From Nocardia sienata NBRC 100364 (GTDB lineage Bacteria; Actinomycetota; Actinomycetes; Mycobacteriales; Mycobacteriaceae): 64,000 nt of DNA. The notes under the pieces are model-generated. The model was not told where the DNA came from, did no database searches, and saw nothing but the letters and a program-made list of their open reading frames with translations. Made by a program: the position numbers and the translations under genes. This document shows, piece after piece, positions 19,442-28,602 of this stretch. Every line of letters begins with the position of its first letter. Within the stretch, counting starts at the first letter, position 1. The stretch is from NCBI RefSeq assembly GCF_001613205.1, contig NZ_BDBX01000049.1, positions 1-64,000 of the forward strand. The letters are read 5' to 3'.

Positions 19442-19768
19442 ATGGACAAGAAATCGCTGACAGCGGTGGCCCGGCAGCAACTCAGGCTGGCCGCGACCGT
19501 GACCAGTGGCCGCAGCTCGCAGACCATCTACGGCGGTCACGCGAATTCGCTACGCCAGACCGTGGTGGGGTTGTGCGCGGGGCAGGGCCTGGCCGAACAC
19601 GACAACAACGGGGAGGCCACCCTGCTCGTCCTCTCCGGCACGCTCACGCTGCACAGCGGGGACAACGAGTGGAAGGGTTCGGCCGGGGACCTGCTGGTGG
19701 TGCCTAAGGCCCGGCACAGTGTGCAGGCCATCGACGATGTGGCCTTCTTGCTGACGGTCGCCAAGTAG
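19442..19768 (+). CDS. Small cupin-domain protein
   Basis: This 108-residue single-domain cupin has a beta-barrel pattern with GLAEHDNNGEATLLVLSG as metal motif 1 and GDLLVVPKARHSV as motif 2. His and Glu ligands are partly retained. Substrate and role are unknown; such proteins often bind small ligands or sense redox or metals. The ATG at 19442 is preceded by a GAAAGG stretch. It lies about 50 nt upstream of the DyP/encapsulin pair in the same direction and may share its transcript, but no functional link is proven. Confidence 0.8.
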   Translation: MDKKSLTAVARQQLRLAATVTSGRSSQTIYGGHANSLRQTVVGLCAGQGLAEHDNNGEATLLVLSGTLTLHSGDNEWKGSAGDLLVVPKARHSVQAIDDVAFLLTVAK

Positions 19769-19818
19769 GTGGCCCGGCTCGCCTGATCGCCGGCCCTTCG
19801 CCGGTAATGTGATCGGCT

Positions 19819-20847
19819 ATGGGGCAGCCGCAGCCGATTCTCGAACCACTCACCCCGGCCGCGTATTTCCTGGTGGCCACCATCGACCCCGGTGGCGAGG
19901 CGGCGGCGCGGGATCTGCTCGCCGAACTGCCCGGTCTGCGCCGGGCCATCGGATTCCGGTTGCCGGGTGCCGGGCTGGGGTGTATCACCGGGATCGGCGC
20001 GACCGCCTGGGATCGGCTGTTCGGCGGGCCGCGTCCGGCCGAACTGCACGAGTTCCCTGGATACGAGGGTCCACTGCACCGGGCTCCCGCCACGCCGGGT
20101 GATCTGCTCTTCCACATCCGCGGCCAGGTGCACGACGCCTGCTTCGAGCTGGCCATGGCGATCGGTGACCGGTTGGCCGGTATCGGCCCGATCGTCGACG
20201 AAACGGTCGGCTTCCGCTATTTCGAACAGCGTGACCTGCTCGGTTTCGTCGACGGTACCGAGAATCCGGAGGGCGGCTTACCGGATACGCCCGCCGGCCG
20301 GGCCGCGCTGATCGGCGCCGACGACCCGGGTTTCACCGGCGGCAGCTATGTGATCGTGCAGAAGTATCTGCACGATCTGACCGCCTGGCGGGCGCTACCG
20401 GTGCAGGAGCAGGAACGGGTGATCGGCCGCACCAAACTCGAGGATTTCGAACTCGACGACGAGGTGAAACCCGCCGACTCACATATCGCGGTGAACCAGG
20501 TGATCGAGTCCGACGGTACCGAACGGCAGATTCTGCGCGCGAATATGCCGTTCGGCAGTGTCGGCGGCGGTGAGTTCGGCACCTATTTCGTCGGCTATTC
20601 GGCGACCCCCCGTACCACCGAGATCATGCTGGAGCGGATGTTCCTCGGGACCGACGAGGCCACCCATGATCGGATCCTGGATTTCTCCACCGCGGTCACC
20701 GGGACTCTGTTCTTCGTTCCACCCCAGGATTTCTTCGACGATCTGCCCGACCCGCCGGAGGAAGCCGCGGCGGCAGATCCGGGCACGCCGCCGGTCGCCG
20801 CCGGTTCCCTCGGTATCGGCACGTTGAAAAGGAGCAGCACCGTATGA
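19819..20847 (+). CDS. DyP-type peroxidase, encapsulin cargo
   Basis: This 342-residue dye-decolorizing peroxidase has the GFVDGTENP motif (catalytic Asp145), the proximal heme ligand His222 in DSHIAVN, and the distal Arg240. Residues after ~310 form a Pro/Ala linker ending in SLGIGTLKR (330-338), the classic targeting peptide that docks cargo inside encapsulin shells. The next gene encodes that shell. It probably acts as a peroxidase sequestered in the nanocompartment during oxidative stress. Stop and start overlap (ATGA), and the AAGGAG ribosome-binding site of the shell gene lies inside the codons of the targeting peptide. Confidence 0.96.
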   Translation: MGQPQPILEPLTPAAYFLVATIDPGGEAAARDLLAELPGLRRAIGFRLPGAGLGCITGIGATAWDRLFGGPRPAELHEFPGYEGPLHRAPATPGDLLFHIRGQVHDACFELAMAIGDRLAGIGPIVDETVGFRYFEQRDLLGFVDGTENPEGGLPDTPAGRAALIGADDPGFTGGSYVIVQKYLHDLTAWRALPVQEQERVIGRTKLEDFELDDEVKPADSHIAVNQVIESDGTERQILRANMPFGSVGGGEFGTYFVGYSATPRTTEIMLERMFLGTDEATHDRILDFSTAVTGTLFFVPPQDFFDDLPDPPEEAAAADPGTPPVAAGSLGIGTLKRSSTV

Positions 20848-21641
20848 ACAACCTGCATCGCGAACTCGCGCCGATCACCGACTCGGCCTGGGCGGTTATC
20901 GAAGAGGAGGCCACCCGGACCTTCAAACGGCACAATGCCGGCCGCCGGGTGGTCGACCTGTCCGGTCCGCACGGTACGGACTATTCGGCCCGCGGGCTCG
21001 GTCATACGACGCCGATCGCGGCCCCGCACGACGGTGTCCAGGCGCGGCAGCGGGTGGTGGCGCCGCTGGTCGAGTTGCGGGTGCCGTTCACGCTTTCGCG
21101 CGAGGAGCTCGACAATGTCGAGCGCGGCGCCCAGGACACCGACCTGGACCCGGTGAAGGATGCCGCCCGCAATATCGCCTTCGCCGAGGACCGGGCCGTA
21201 TTCGAGGGTTACGCGGCGGCCGGTATCACCGGTATCCGCGCCGCCTCCTCGAATCGGTCGATCGCGCTGCCCGAGGATGTGTTCGGGGTGCCGGAGGTGA
21301 TCGCCCTGGCGGTGAGCCAGTTGCGGCTGGCCGGTGTCGACGGGCCGTATTCGGTGCTGCTGAGCGCCGACCTCTATACCAAGGTGAGCGAGACCTCCAA
21401 CCACGGTCACCCGCTGCGCACCCATCTGGAACGGCTGGTTCCCGAGGGGGAGATCATCTGGGCGCCGGCCATCGACGGGGCGTTCGTGCTCACCACCCGT
21501 GGCGGCGACTTCGATCTCACCGTGGGCCAGGATCTGTCCATCGGTTATCTGGCCCACGACGCCGAAACAGTCCAGCTCTACTTCCAGCAGAGCATGACCT
21601 TCCACGTGTACTCGGCCGAGGCCGCCGTCGCGCTGTTCTGA
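20844..21641 (+). CDS. Family 1 encapsulin nanocompartment shell protein
   Basis: This 265-residue protein has the HK97-like encapsulin fold signature. It starts NNLHRELAPITDSAWAVIEEEA, followed by the GRRVVDLSGPHG segment and the C-terminal GQDLSIGYLAHDAETVQLYF and SMTFHVYSAEAAVAL strands. The length is right for T=1 shells of about 60 subunits that enclose cargo bearing a C-terminal SLGIG-type peptide. The directly upstream DyP peroxidase has such a peptide. The ATG overlaps the peroxidase stop, and the Shine-Dalgarno is 9 nt upstream within the peroxidase coding sequence, which likely fixes the cargo:shell ratio. Confidence 0.96.
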   Translation: MNNLHRELAPITDSAWAVIEEEATRTFKRHNAGRRVVDLSGPHGTDYSARGLGHTTPIAAPHDGVQARQRVVAPLVELRVPFTLSREELDNVERGAQDTDLDPVKDAARNIAFAEDRAVFEGYAAAGITGIRAASSNRSIALPEDVFGVPEVIALAVSQLRLAGVDGPYSVLLSADLYTKVSETSNHGHPLRTHLERLVPEGEIIWAPAIDGAFVLTTRGGDFDLTVGQDLSIGYLAHDAETVQLYFQQSMTFHVYSAEAAVALF

Positions 21642-21727
21642 GCGGGTGACCAGCGTCGTCTCCGGTCCGCTGGTGAGCGTCCGGTACGGTGTGGCCTGCA
21701 CCAGTTCGCGGGGTGAACGGAGTCGGT

Positions 21728-22258
21728 ATGCAGAGGGTGCACGCTGGTGTCGTGCCCACCGGTCGGGTGCTGGGTTACAGCCTGGCCGGAGTCGCGGTGG
21801 TCGTGGCGGTGACCGTGCCCACGGTGCTGCTGTTCGGGCCCGCCCGGGTGTTCACCGGGATCGTCCTCGGCGCCGTACTCGCCGTGGCCGCGTTGTTCGC
21901 GCTGTTCACCCGGGACACGGTGATCCTGACCGAGCAGGCGATCCACCGGCGTACACCGTGGTCGGCGAGCAGTATCGCTTGGGAGCGTGTGGTGGCCGGG
22001 CGCTTCGGCCTCGACGAGGACGCGCGCTGGTCGTTCGCGCTGGATCTGACCGGAGGTGAGGAATTGCACAGCGAACTCGTACTGCTATCGATTCCCCCGG
22101 TTCGCGGACCGGTCTCGGGAGCCTACGAAATGCGTAAGCGCGAGCAGGTCAACGAGATACGTAATATGTTGCGCCGTAAACAGATTCCGGTCACCGTGCT
22201 GCCCGATATAGCCGGTGCCCTGGAACGGCACTGGCAGATCGCCCCACCGACTCGCTGA
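21728..22258 (+). CDS. Membrane protein with PH-like domain
   Basis: This 176-residue protein has two N-terminal membrane helices (about residues 13-33 and 38-57). A beta-rich domain follows (DTVILTEQAIHRRTPW, then SIAWERVVAGRFGLDED), resembling bacterial PH-domain membrane proteins. The end is basic and helical (REQVNEIRNMLRRKQIP). The ATG at 21728 is preceded by GGAG 6 nt upstream. No enzyme motif is seen and the function is unknown. The gene stands between the encapsulin pair and a secreted lipase without an obvious link. Confidence 0.7.
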   Translation: MQRVHAGVVPTGRVLGYSLAGVAVVVAVTVPTVLLFGPARVFTGIVLGAVLAVAALFALFTRDTVILTEQAIHRRTPWSASSIAWERVVAGRFGLDEDARWSFALDLTGGEELHSELVLLSIPPVRGPVSGAYEMRKREQVNEIRNMLRRKQIPVTVLPDIAGALERHWQIAPPTR

Positions 22259-22357
22259 GCGCGTCCGGTGCCCTGCTCGCACGGGGCGGACGGGCACAGA
22301 TCCCGTCCGCTGCCACTATGGGCAATGGTTTGCCGCACGAGAGGAGAGCACAGAGCA

Positions 22358-23497
22358 ATGGTCCGCTATGCCCGGGCACTCGCGGGGGTACTGACATTGG
22401 TGGCGGCGCTGTGTGCCGGACTGCCGGGGGTCGTCGCGCGGGCACAGGCGGCCTGGTATCCAGGGCACCTGCTCTCGGCCGAACCGCTCGACCGGCCGTG
22501 GGCCGGGCTGGACGGTGTGCGGCGTATCGAATACGTCACCACCGGCCCCGGCGGTGAACTGGTTCCCGCCGCCGCCCTGGTGCGCCTACCCCAGGGGCCG
22601 GTCCCGGAAGGGGGCCGCCGGGTGGTCGCCTGGGACCACGGCACCTCCGGGCTCGCGCAGAACTGCGGTCTCACCGGTTCGAAAGAACTCGAACAGGACA
22701 CCGGCCCGACCGTGGCGCGCATCAACGACGCCGGATACGCCGTCGTCGCCCCCGACTACATCGGGCTGAGCCCCAATTCGCCGGGTCCCCATCCTTATCT
22801 GCACACCACGAGCGAGGCCACCGCCACCATCGATGCGGTGCGTGCCGCCCGCTCCGCCTACCCCGAGCTCGCCCCGAGCTGGGCGGTGGCCGGGTGGTCA
22901 CAGGGTGGGCACGCCGCGCTCGGCACCGGCCGGCTCGCCCCCGAATACGCCCCCGAACTCGACTTCCGCGGTACCGCCGCCCTGGCCCCGGTCAGCAATC
23001 TGGAGAGCATGTTCCTGCGTTCGCGCCCGGATCAGCCCGAGCTGCCCGGCTATGTGGGCCGGTCCGCGCCCATGGTGCTCGCCGGTATGGTCGGCGCCCG
23101 GCTGGGCCCGGAGATCCGCGACTTCCTGACCCCGCAGGGCCGCAAGTTCATCGCCGGCATCATCGCCGGCTGCAATGCACAGGCCGAGGCCATGCTGTAC
23201 ACCACGGAGATCGGGTCCCTGGTTTCGCGACCCCTCGACGATCCGGACTTCGCGTCGGTGGTACGCGACTACATGAGCGTGCCGATCAGCGGCTACCAGG
23301 ATCCGATCCTGGTCGTCCACGGCACCTATGACACCGTGGTCCCGCTACCGCTGACTCTCGCCCTGATGGGACAGTTCGCCCTGAACGGCACGCAGCATGT
23401 GGTCCAGATTCTCGAGGCAGGCCACGAAGACCTGGAGGAGAACGGCGGCCTCGACCGCACCCTCACCTTCCTCGAGAAGGTGCTCCCGGCCGGCTGA
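22358..23497 (+). CDS. Secreted lipase family (LIP) alpha/beta hydrolase
   Basis: This 379-residue protein has an N-terminal signal peptide (hydrophobic residues ~6-28 ending near VVARAQA). It also has an alpha/beta hydrolase core with the nucleophile elbow GWSQGG, an Asp-containing VVHGTYDTVVP, and a late His in EAGHEDLEE. These match the secretory lipase/triacylglycerol lipase family common in nocardiae and mycobacteria. It probably hydrolyses host or environmental lipids outside the membrane. The ATG at 22358 follows a GAGGAGAG Shine-Dalgarno. It converges with the acyl-CoA dehydrogenase gene, leaving only 5 nt between stops. Confidence 0.88.
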   Translation: MVRYARALAGVLTLVAALCAGLPGVVARAQAAWYPGHLLSAEPLDRPWAGLDGVRRIEYVTTGPGGELVPAAALVRLPQGPVPEGGRRVVAWDHGTSGLAQNCGLTGSKELEQDTGPTVARINDAGYAVVAPDYIGLSPNSPGPHPYLHTTSEATATIDAVRAARSAYPELAPSWAVAGWSQGGHAALGTGRLAPEYAPELDFRGTAALAPVSNLESMFLRSRPDQPELPGYVGRSAPMVLAGMVGARLGPEIRDFLTPQGRKFIAGIIAGCNAQAEAMLYTTEIGSLVSRPLDDPDFASVVRDYMSVPISGYQDPILVVHGTYDTVVPLPLTLALMGQFALNGTQHVVQILEAGHEDLEENGGLDRTLTFLEKVLPAG

Positions 23498-23502
23498 ACG
23501 GC

Positions 23503-25122
23503 TCAGACGAACGCCCGTTCGATGATCGCCGTCGTATCCACGCCCGTGGGCAGGGTGCCGAACGCGGCGCCCCAGTCCGCACCCAGCCGGGACGCGCAGA
23601 AGGCGTCGGCGACCGCGCGGTGCCCGTGCCGGACCAGCTGGGCGCCCTGCAGGACCAGTGCCATCAGCTCGACGACCCGGCGCGCCCGATACTCGATATC
23701 GCTGCGATCGGCCAGCTCCTTGCCGACCCGGTCGATCGCGTGATCCAGATGCGGGTTCTCGCCGCGGGCCCGGGACACCTCGGTGAAGTACGCCTCCACG
23801 GTTTCGGGCCGGGTGCCCATCGCGCGCAGGGCGTCGAGCGCGGCCACATTGCCCGACCCCTCCCAGATCGACATGAGCGGCGCCTCCCGGTACAGCCGCG
23901 GCATCCCGGACTCTTCGACGTAACCGTTTCCGCCGAAACATTCGAGCGCCTCGGCGGCGTGTGTGGCCGCGCGTTTGCACACCCAGTACTTGGTCACCGC
24001 GAGCGCGATCCGGCGCAGCGCGGCTTCGCCGGGATCGGTCGCGGCGCGATCGGTGGCCCCGGCCAGCCGCAGCATGACCGTGGTGGCGGCCTCGGATTCG
24101 AGCACCAGGTCGGCCAGGACATTGCGCATCGCGGGCTGGTCGACCAGTGCGGCGCCGAACGCCTTGCGATGGCGGGCGTGGTGCACCGCCCGTACGGCCG
24201 CCGTGCGCATCCCGACCGCGGAACCGATCACACAGTCGAGACGGGTCATATTGACCATTTCGATGATGGTCTTCACCCCGGCGCCCTCCGCGCCGACCGG
24301 CCAGCCGATCGCGTTCTCGTACTCGATCTCCGAGGACGCGTTCGATTTGTTGCCCAGTTTGTCCTTGAGCCGCTGCAGCCGGATCGGGTTGCGGGACCCG
24401 TCGGGCAGCACCCGCGGCAGCAGGAAACACGACAGCCCGCCCGGCGCCTGCGCGAGGGTCAGGAACATATCCGACATGGGCGCCGAGGTGAACCATTTGT
24501 GCCCGACGAGCCGATACGTGCCGTCGGGTTGCGGGGTTGCGGTGGTGGTGTTGGCCCGGACGTCGGACCCGCCCTGCTTCTCCGTCATCGACATACCGGC
24601 GATGAGCCCCGTCTTGCTCGACGGTTCGCGCAACCCGAAGTCGTAGGCGCGGGCGGTGAGCAGCGGTTCGTACTGTGCCGCCAGCTCCGGGTTGTGCCGC
24701 AGTGCCGGAATCGCGGCGTAGGTCATCGAGATGGGACACATGTGCCCGGCGTCGGCGGCGCCCCAGACGTAGAACTTGGCGGCCCGTGCCACATGGGCGC
24801 CGGTCCGGTCGTCGGCCCACGGTGCGGCGTGCAGTCCGTGTTCGACCGCCACCGTCATCAGATCGTGCCAGTGCGGATGGAATTCCACCTCGTCGACGCG
24901 GTTGCCGTAGCGGTCGTGGGTGTGCAGGACGGGCGGATATTCGTTGGCGAGCCGGCCCCACTGCTGAACCCGCTCGGTACCGGCGAGCGTGCCGAGTTCG
25001 CGCACTTCCGCCTCCGCCCATCCGGCGCCCTCCCGGTGCAGACCGGCCAGCAACGCCGGATCCCGCGAGACCTCGAACGGCGTGATCGGCGGGACCTGGT
25101 TGAGAACCTCGTGCGTGAGCAT
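23503..25122 (-). CDS. AidB-like acyl-CoA dehydrogenase family protein
   Basis: This 539-residue protein matches AidB in length and motifs: MSMTEKQGGSDVRANTT near residue 180, KWFTSAPMSD, then ECFGGNGYVEESGMPRLYRE and IWEGSGNV. AidB-type proteins are flavin-containing acyl-CoA dehydrogenase relatives. In E. coli AidB is part of the adaptive response to alkylation and binds DNA. Whether this one has dehydrogenase activity on branched acyl-CoAs or a DNA-protective role is not evident. No ada/alkA genes are nearby. The ATG at 25122 has no strong Shine-Dalgarno. Confidence 0.88.
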   Translation of the reverse strand: MLTHEVLNQVPPITPFEVSRDPALLAGLHREGAGWAEAEVRELGTLAGTERVQQWGRLANEYPPVLHTHDRYGNRVDEVEFHPHWHDLMTVAVEHGLHAAPWADDRTGAHVARAAKFYVWGAADAGHMCPISMTYAAIPALRHNPELAAQYEPLLTARAYDFGLREPSSKTGLIAGMSMTEKQGGSDVRANTTTATPQPDGTYRLVGHKWFTSAPMSDMFLTLAQAPGGLSCFLLPRVLPDGSRNPIRLQRLKDKLGNKSNASSEIEYENAIGWPVGAEGAGVKTIIEMVNMTRLDCVIGSAVGMRTAAVRAVHHARHRKAFGAALVDQPAMRNVLADLVLESEAATTVMLRLAGATDRAATDPGEAALRRIALAVTKYWVCKRAATHAAEALECFGGNGYVEESGMPRLYREAPLMSIWEGSGNVAALDALRAMGTRPETVEAYFTEVSRARGENPHLDHAIDRVGKELADRSDIEYRARRVVELMALVLQGAQLVRHGHRAVADAFCASRLGADWGAAFGTLPTGVDTTAIIERAFV

Positions 25123-25298
25123 CCATCGATTATGCGTCCCATGTCACACCACGGGCGGCCGGGGATCGGGACCGGTCGGTATCGAGGGGGTGGTGATCGG
25201 GCCCGGTCACGCGCCGGCCTCGGCGGCTTCGCCCCGGCGGCTTCGCCCCGCAGCGGGGGCGGTGTGCCGGGCGGCGTCTTGGATATGCCGGTTAACCT

Positions 25299-26771
25299 GT
25301 GCGAATGCGCCGACTGAGCGTTGTCGACGAAATCTTCCTGCGCACCCACCAGGGGCTCGGCACCCCGATCGCGCTCCAGGGCCTGTGGCGTACCGCCGGC
25401 GCGGTGGAACCCGAGGTACTCGCGCGACTGCACGAGGCACTGCGCACCGGGCCGCTCGCCCGCCGGGTGGTCCGCCCCCGCGTCCCGGGCGCTCGGGCGC
25501 GGTGGCAGCGCAACGAGCGCGCTCATCCGCTCGACCGGCACCGTGATGCGCTCGCACCCGCCGCGATCCCGCACTGGGCCGACACGTGTGGTGGCGACCT
25601 GGATCCCGAATACGGTCCGGGTTGGCGGCTGTCGGCGGCGCCGCTCACCGACGGGGGCACGGTCGTGGCGCTCACCTGCTCTCACGTTCTCGCCGATGCC
25701 CGCGGGCTCATCCTCGCTGTCGAACGAGCACTGGACGCGCTCGACTCCGGTCGCACGGTGGACCGTTCGCGTGGCCGACCGGGGAAGAAAGCGGGCGGCG
25801 GGGCCGGGGACGGCCCGGATTCGGACTGGCTCGATGCGGCGCGGACCTGGGCGACGGTCGGGCTCGGTGGCGTACGTGCCGCTGCCGCCCGGATACGGCG
25901 AGGTACCCGAGGGCCGGGGCACGGGCGACCGCCGCCCCTGGCCGGATCTTCGGCGACTGCCGCACCGGTCGCGGCTGCCGAGCCGCCCGTGCCTGCCGAG
26001 CTGTCCGAGGCAGCTGGACCGTCCGTGCCTGCCCACCCGCCGCGGCCTGCCGGACTGCCGGTTCCCCCGGCGGCTGCCGGTCTCGCCGATCTCACCGGAA
26101 CCGCCGAAGCCTCCATACGCGCCGAGCTGAGCGAACCGGCACTGATCTTGCGATGCCCGGCCGCGGACTGGGAGGCGGTCGCCACGGAATACGGTGGTAC
26201 GGCCAACAGTCTGTTCATCTGGTTCATCGCGAACACGCTGTGGGCCGCGGGTTTTCCCGAGGCCGAGATCGCGGCGAGTCTGCCCGTGGACACCCGGGAC
26301 GAACCTCGGATCGACAACGATCTGGCCGTGACAGAGATCGCGGTGTCCCCCGGGGACGGGCCGGCCGATATCCGCTCGAAGAGCCGCTCGGCCTACGAGC
26401 GGCGGATGACCAGCCCCGGTGGGCTACCGGAGGAGTTCCTCTACCTGGTGCCCGACAAAGTGGCCCATCGGCTGTCCCGGGGCGCGGGGGAACGCGACAT
26501 CCTGTGCTCCAATATCGGCCCGATCCCGCCGGCGCTGTCGGCCCTCGGTCCGCACGAGTGCACCGGTATCGCGACCCGGGCCGTTCATCCCGGCCTCGAC
26601 CACGCGCGGCGGCCGCGCACCCGGCTGTCCGGCTATCTGTGCCGTTTCCGGGACGACTACATCCTGACCGTCGCGAGTCTCTACCCGGAACGTATAGCCG
26701 ATGCGGCCGCACTGCACCGGCTGGTCACCGCGACCGCCGCGCGGGTGGACCTGCCGATCCGGCCGTGGTGA
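25299..26771 (+). CDS. Condensation/acyltransferase-fold protein of unknown substrate
   Basis: This 490-residue protein looks like a member of the CoA-dependent acyltransferase superfamily (WS/DGAT, PapA, NRPS condensation). It starts RRLSVVDEIFLRTHQGLG, with a HxxxD-type site in CSHVLADARG (about residues 128-137). The C-terminal half includes the conserved-looking SLPVDTRDEPRIDNDLAV and ILCSNIGPIPP. A Pro/Ala-rich stretch (about residues 150-275) separates the halves. The HxxxDxxG site lacks the usual HH pair. It may acylate a lipid or polyketide alcohol, but nothing nearby identifies it. The start is GTG 25299 or ATG 25305. It converges on pgi with a 3-nt gap. Confidence 0.7.
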   Translation: MRMRRLSVVDEIFLRTHQGLGTPIALQGLWRTAGAVEPEVLARLHEALRTGPLARRVVRPRVPGARARWQRNERAHPLDRHRDALAPAAIPHWADTCGGDLDPEYGPGWRLSAAPLTDGGTVVALTCSHVLADARGLILAVERALDALDSGRTVDRSRGRPGKKAGGGAGDGPDSDWLDAARTWATVGLGGVRAAAARIRRGTRGPGHGRPPPLAGSSATAAPVAAAEPPVPAELSEAAGPSVPAHPPRPAGLPVPPAAAGLADLTGTAEASIRAELSEPALILRCPAADWEAVATEYGGTANSLFIWFIANTLWAAGFPEAEIAASLPVDTRDEPRIDNDLAVTEIAVSPGDGPADIRSKSRSAYERRMTSPGGLPEEFLYLVPDKVAHRLSRGAGERDILCSNIGPIPPALSALGPHECTGIATRAVHPGLDHARRPRTRLSGYLCRFRDDYILTVASLYPERIADAAALHRLVTATAARVDLPIRPW

Positions 26772-26774
26772 AGG

Positions 26775-28412
26775 TCAGCGGTTGGCGCGATACCAGCGGA
26801 TCAGCGCATCGGTGGACGAATCATCTTGCGCTGCGGGTTCTTCCGGGCTTGTCAGCAGTGGGGCCAGCGCCAGGGCCTGCTGTTTGCCCAGTTCCACACC
26901 CCACTGATCGAAACTGTCGATACCCCAGATCACGCCGGCCACGAACACCTGGTGCTCGTAGAGCGCGATCAGCTGGCCCAGCACCGCGGGGGTGAGCCGG
27001 GGCGCGAGGATCGTGGTGCTCGGCCGGTTTCCGGGCATCACCTTGTGCGGTACCAGTTCCGGCGGTGTGCCCTCGGCGGTGATCTCCTCGGCTGTCTTCC
27101 CGAACGCCAGCACCTTGGTCTGCGCGAACAGATTGCTCATCAGGATGTCGTGCATACTGCCGGTGCCGTCGCGGGTGGGCAGATCGTCGGTGGGCTGGGC
27201 GAAACCGATGAAATCGGCGGGGATCAGCCGGGTGCCCTGGTGCAGGAGCTGGTAGAAGGCGTGTTGACCGTTGGTGCCGGGTTCGCCCCAGAAGATCTCG
27301 CCGGTGGTGGTGGTGACCGGGGAACCGTCCACGCGCACCGATTTTCCGTTCGACTCCATCGTGAGCTGCTGGAGATAGGCCGGGAAACGGGCGAGATCAT
27401 TGGAGTACGGCAGTACCGCGCGCGACTGTGCGCCGAAGAAGTTCGCGTACCACACGCCGAGCAGTGCCAACAGGACCGGCGCGTTCTCCGCCGGGGGCGC
27501 GGTGGCGAAATGACGGTCCATATCGTGCATACCGGCGAGGAATTCGGCGAACCGGGCGGGACCGATCGTCACCATGACCGACAGGCCGATGGCCGAATCC
27601 ACCGAATACCGGCCGCCGACCCAATCCCAGAAGCCGAACATATTGTCGGTGTCGATACCGAACTCGGTGACTCGCCCGGCGTGCGTGGACACCGCGACGA
27701 AATGCTTCGCCACGGCGTCCGGACCGAGGGCGTCGACCAGCCAGCGGCGAGCGGCGGTCGCGTTGGTCAGGGTCTCCAGGGTCGAGAAGGTTTTGGAGGC
27801 GACGATGAACAGGGTGGTCGCCGGATCCAGATCCGCCAGTGTGGCCACGAGGTCGGCGGGGTCCACATTGGAGACGAACCGGGCGCCGATACCGGCGTCC
27901 GCGTAGTGGCGCAGCGCCTGGTGCACCATCACGGGGCCGAGATCCGAACCGCCGATACCGATGTTCACCACGGTGCGGATCCGCTCCCCGGTCGCACCGC
28001 GCCAGGCGCCCGAACGCACCGAGTCGGCGAAGGCGCCCATCCGGTCGAGTACCTCGTGCACCGCGGCGACCGCGTCCGCGCCGTCGATGGTGAGCGAACT
28101 GCCCTTCGGCAACCGCAACGCGGTATGTCCGACCGCCCGGTCCTCGGATGTGTTGATGTGTTCGCCCCGCAGCATCCGGTCGCGCTGCGGTTCCACACCT
28201 GCCTCCCGGGCCAGATCCACCAGCAATTGCAGGGTCTCCCGGGTGACGCGATGCTTGCTGTAATCGATCCGCAGCTCGCCCGCGGTCAGCGTGAGGTCGC
28301 GACCGCGCGCTGGATCTTCGGCGAACAGGTCCCTCAGGTGCAGGGCGACGATCGCCTCGTAGTGATCACGCAATTTCTGCCATGCCGCCGATGCGGTGAT
28401 GTCGACGCTCAC
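26775..28412 (-). CDS. pgi: Glucose-6-phosphate isomerase
   Basis: This 545-residue protein contains the two Pgi signatures: DWVGGRYSVDSAIGL in the first domain and IDSFDQWGVELGKQQA near the end. The substrate-phosphate loop (GSSLTIDGADAV) and NIGIGGSDLGPVM are also present. It interconverts glucose-6-phosphate and fructose-6-phosphate in glycolysis, gluconeogenesis and cell-wall sugar supply. I place the start at GTG 28412 (VSVDITASAAW), which gives the usual family length. The open frame runs ~58 codons further upstream but those residues are not Pgi-like. It corresponds to Rv0946c and begins the block syntenic with mycobacteria. Confidence 0.96.
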   Translation of the reverse strand: MSVDITASAAWQKLRDHYEAIVALHLRDLFAEDPARGRDLTLTAGELRIDYSKHRVTRETLQLLVDLAREAGVEPQRDRMLRGEHINTSEDRAVGHTALRLPKGSSLTIDGADAVAAVHEVLDRMGAFADSVRSGAWRGATGERIRTVVNIGIGGSDLGPVMVHQALRHYADAGIGARFVSNVDPADLVATLADLDPATTLFIVASKTFSTLETLTNATAARRWLVDALGPDAVAKHFVAVSTHAGRVTEFGIDTDNMFGFWDWVGGRYSVDSAIGLSVMVTIGPARFAEFLAGMHDMDRHFATAPPAENAPVLLALLGVWYANFFGAQSRAVLPYSNDLARFPAYLQQLTMESNGKSVRVDGSPVTTTTGEIFWGEPGTNGQHAFYQLLHQGTRLIPADFIGFAQPTDDLPTRDGTGSMHDILMSNLFAQTKVLAFGKTAEEITAEGTPPELVPHKVMPGNRPSTTILAPRLTPAVLGQLIALYEHQVFVAGVIWGIDSFDQWGVELGKQQALALAPLLTSPEEPAAQDDSSTDALIRWYRANR

Positions 28413-28569
28413 ACTGGCCGAGGGTACAACCCGCGGGAGCCGGACGCAGGCAGGACCGGGCCCACGCCGCGGCCCGGGCGACCATATGGGCACAACCGAG
28501 GGCAGTTGCCCGCCGATAACCCGGCATACCACCTGCCATCGGTTGGCCCGGTCACCACTGCCCGATGAG

Positions 28570-28597
28570 CCGCCCGCAGCGGCCATACTGCGGGCGG
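28570..28597 (-). terminator. Hairpin terminating the RiPP-like operon
   Basis: A perfect 10-bp stem (CCGCCCGCAG at 28570-28579 with CTGCGGGCGG at 28588-28597, 8-nt loop) begins 5 nt beyond the protease stop codon. It insulates pgi from the upstream operon. There is no T-run. Confidence 0.65.
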
Positions 28598-28602
28598 CCC
28601 CG

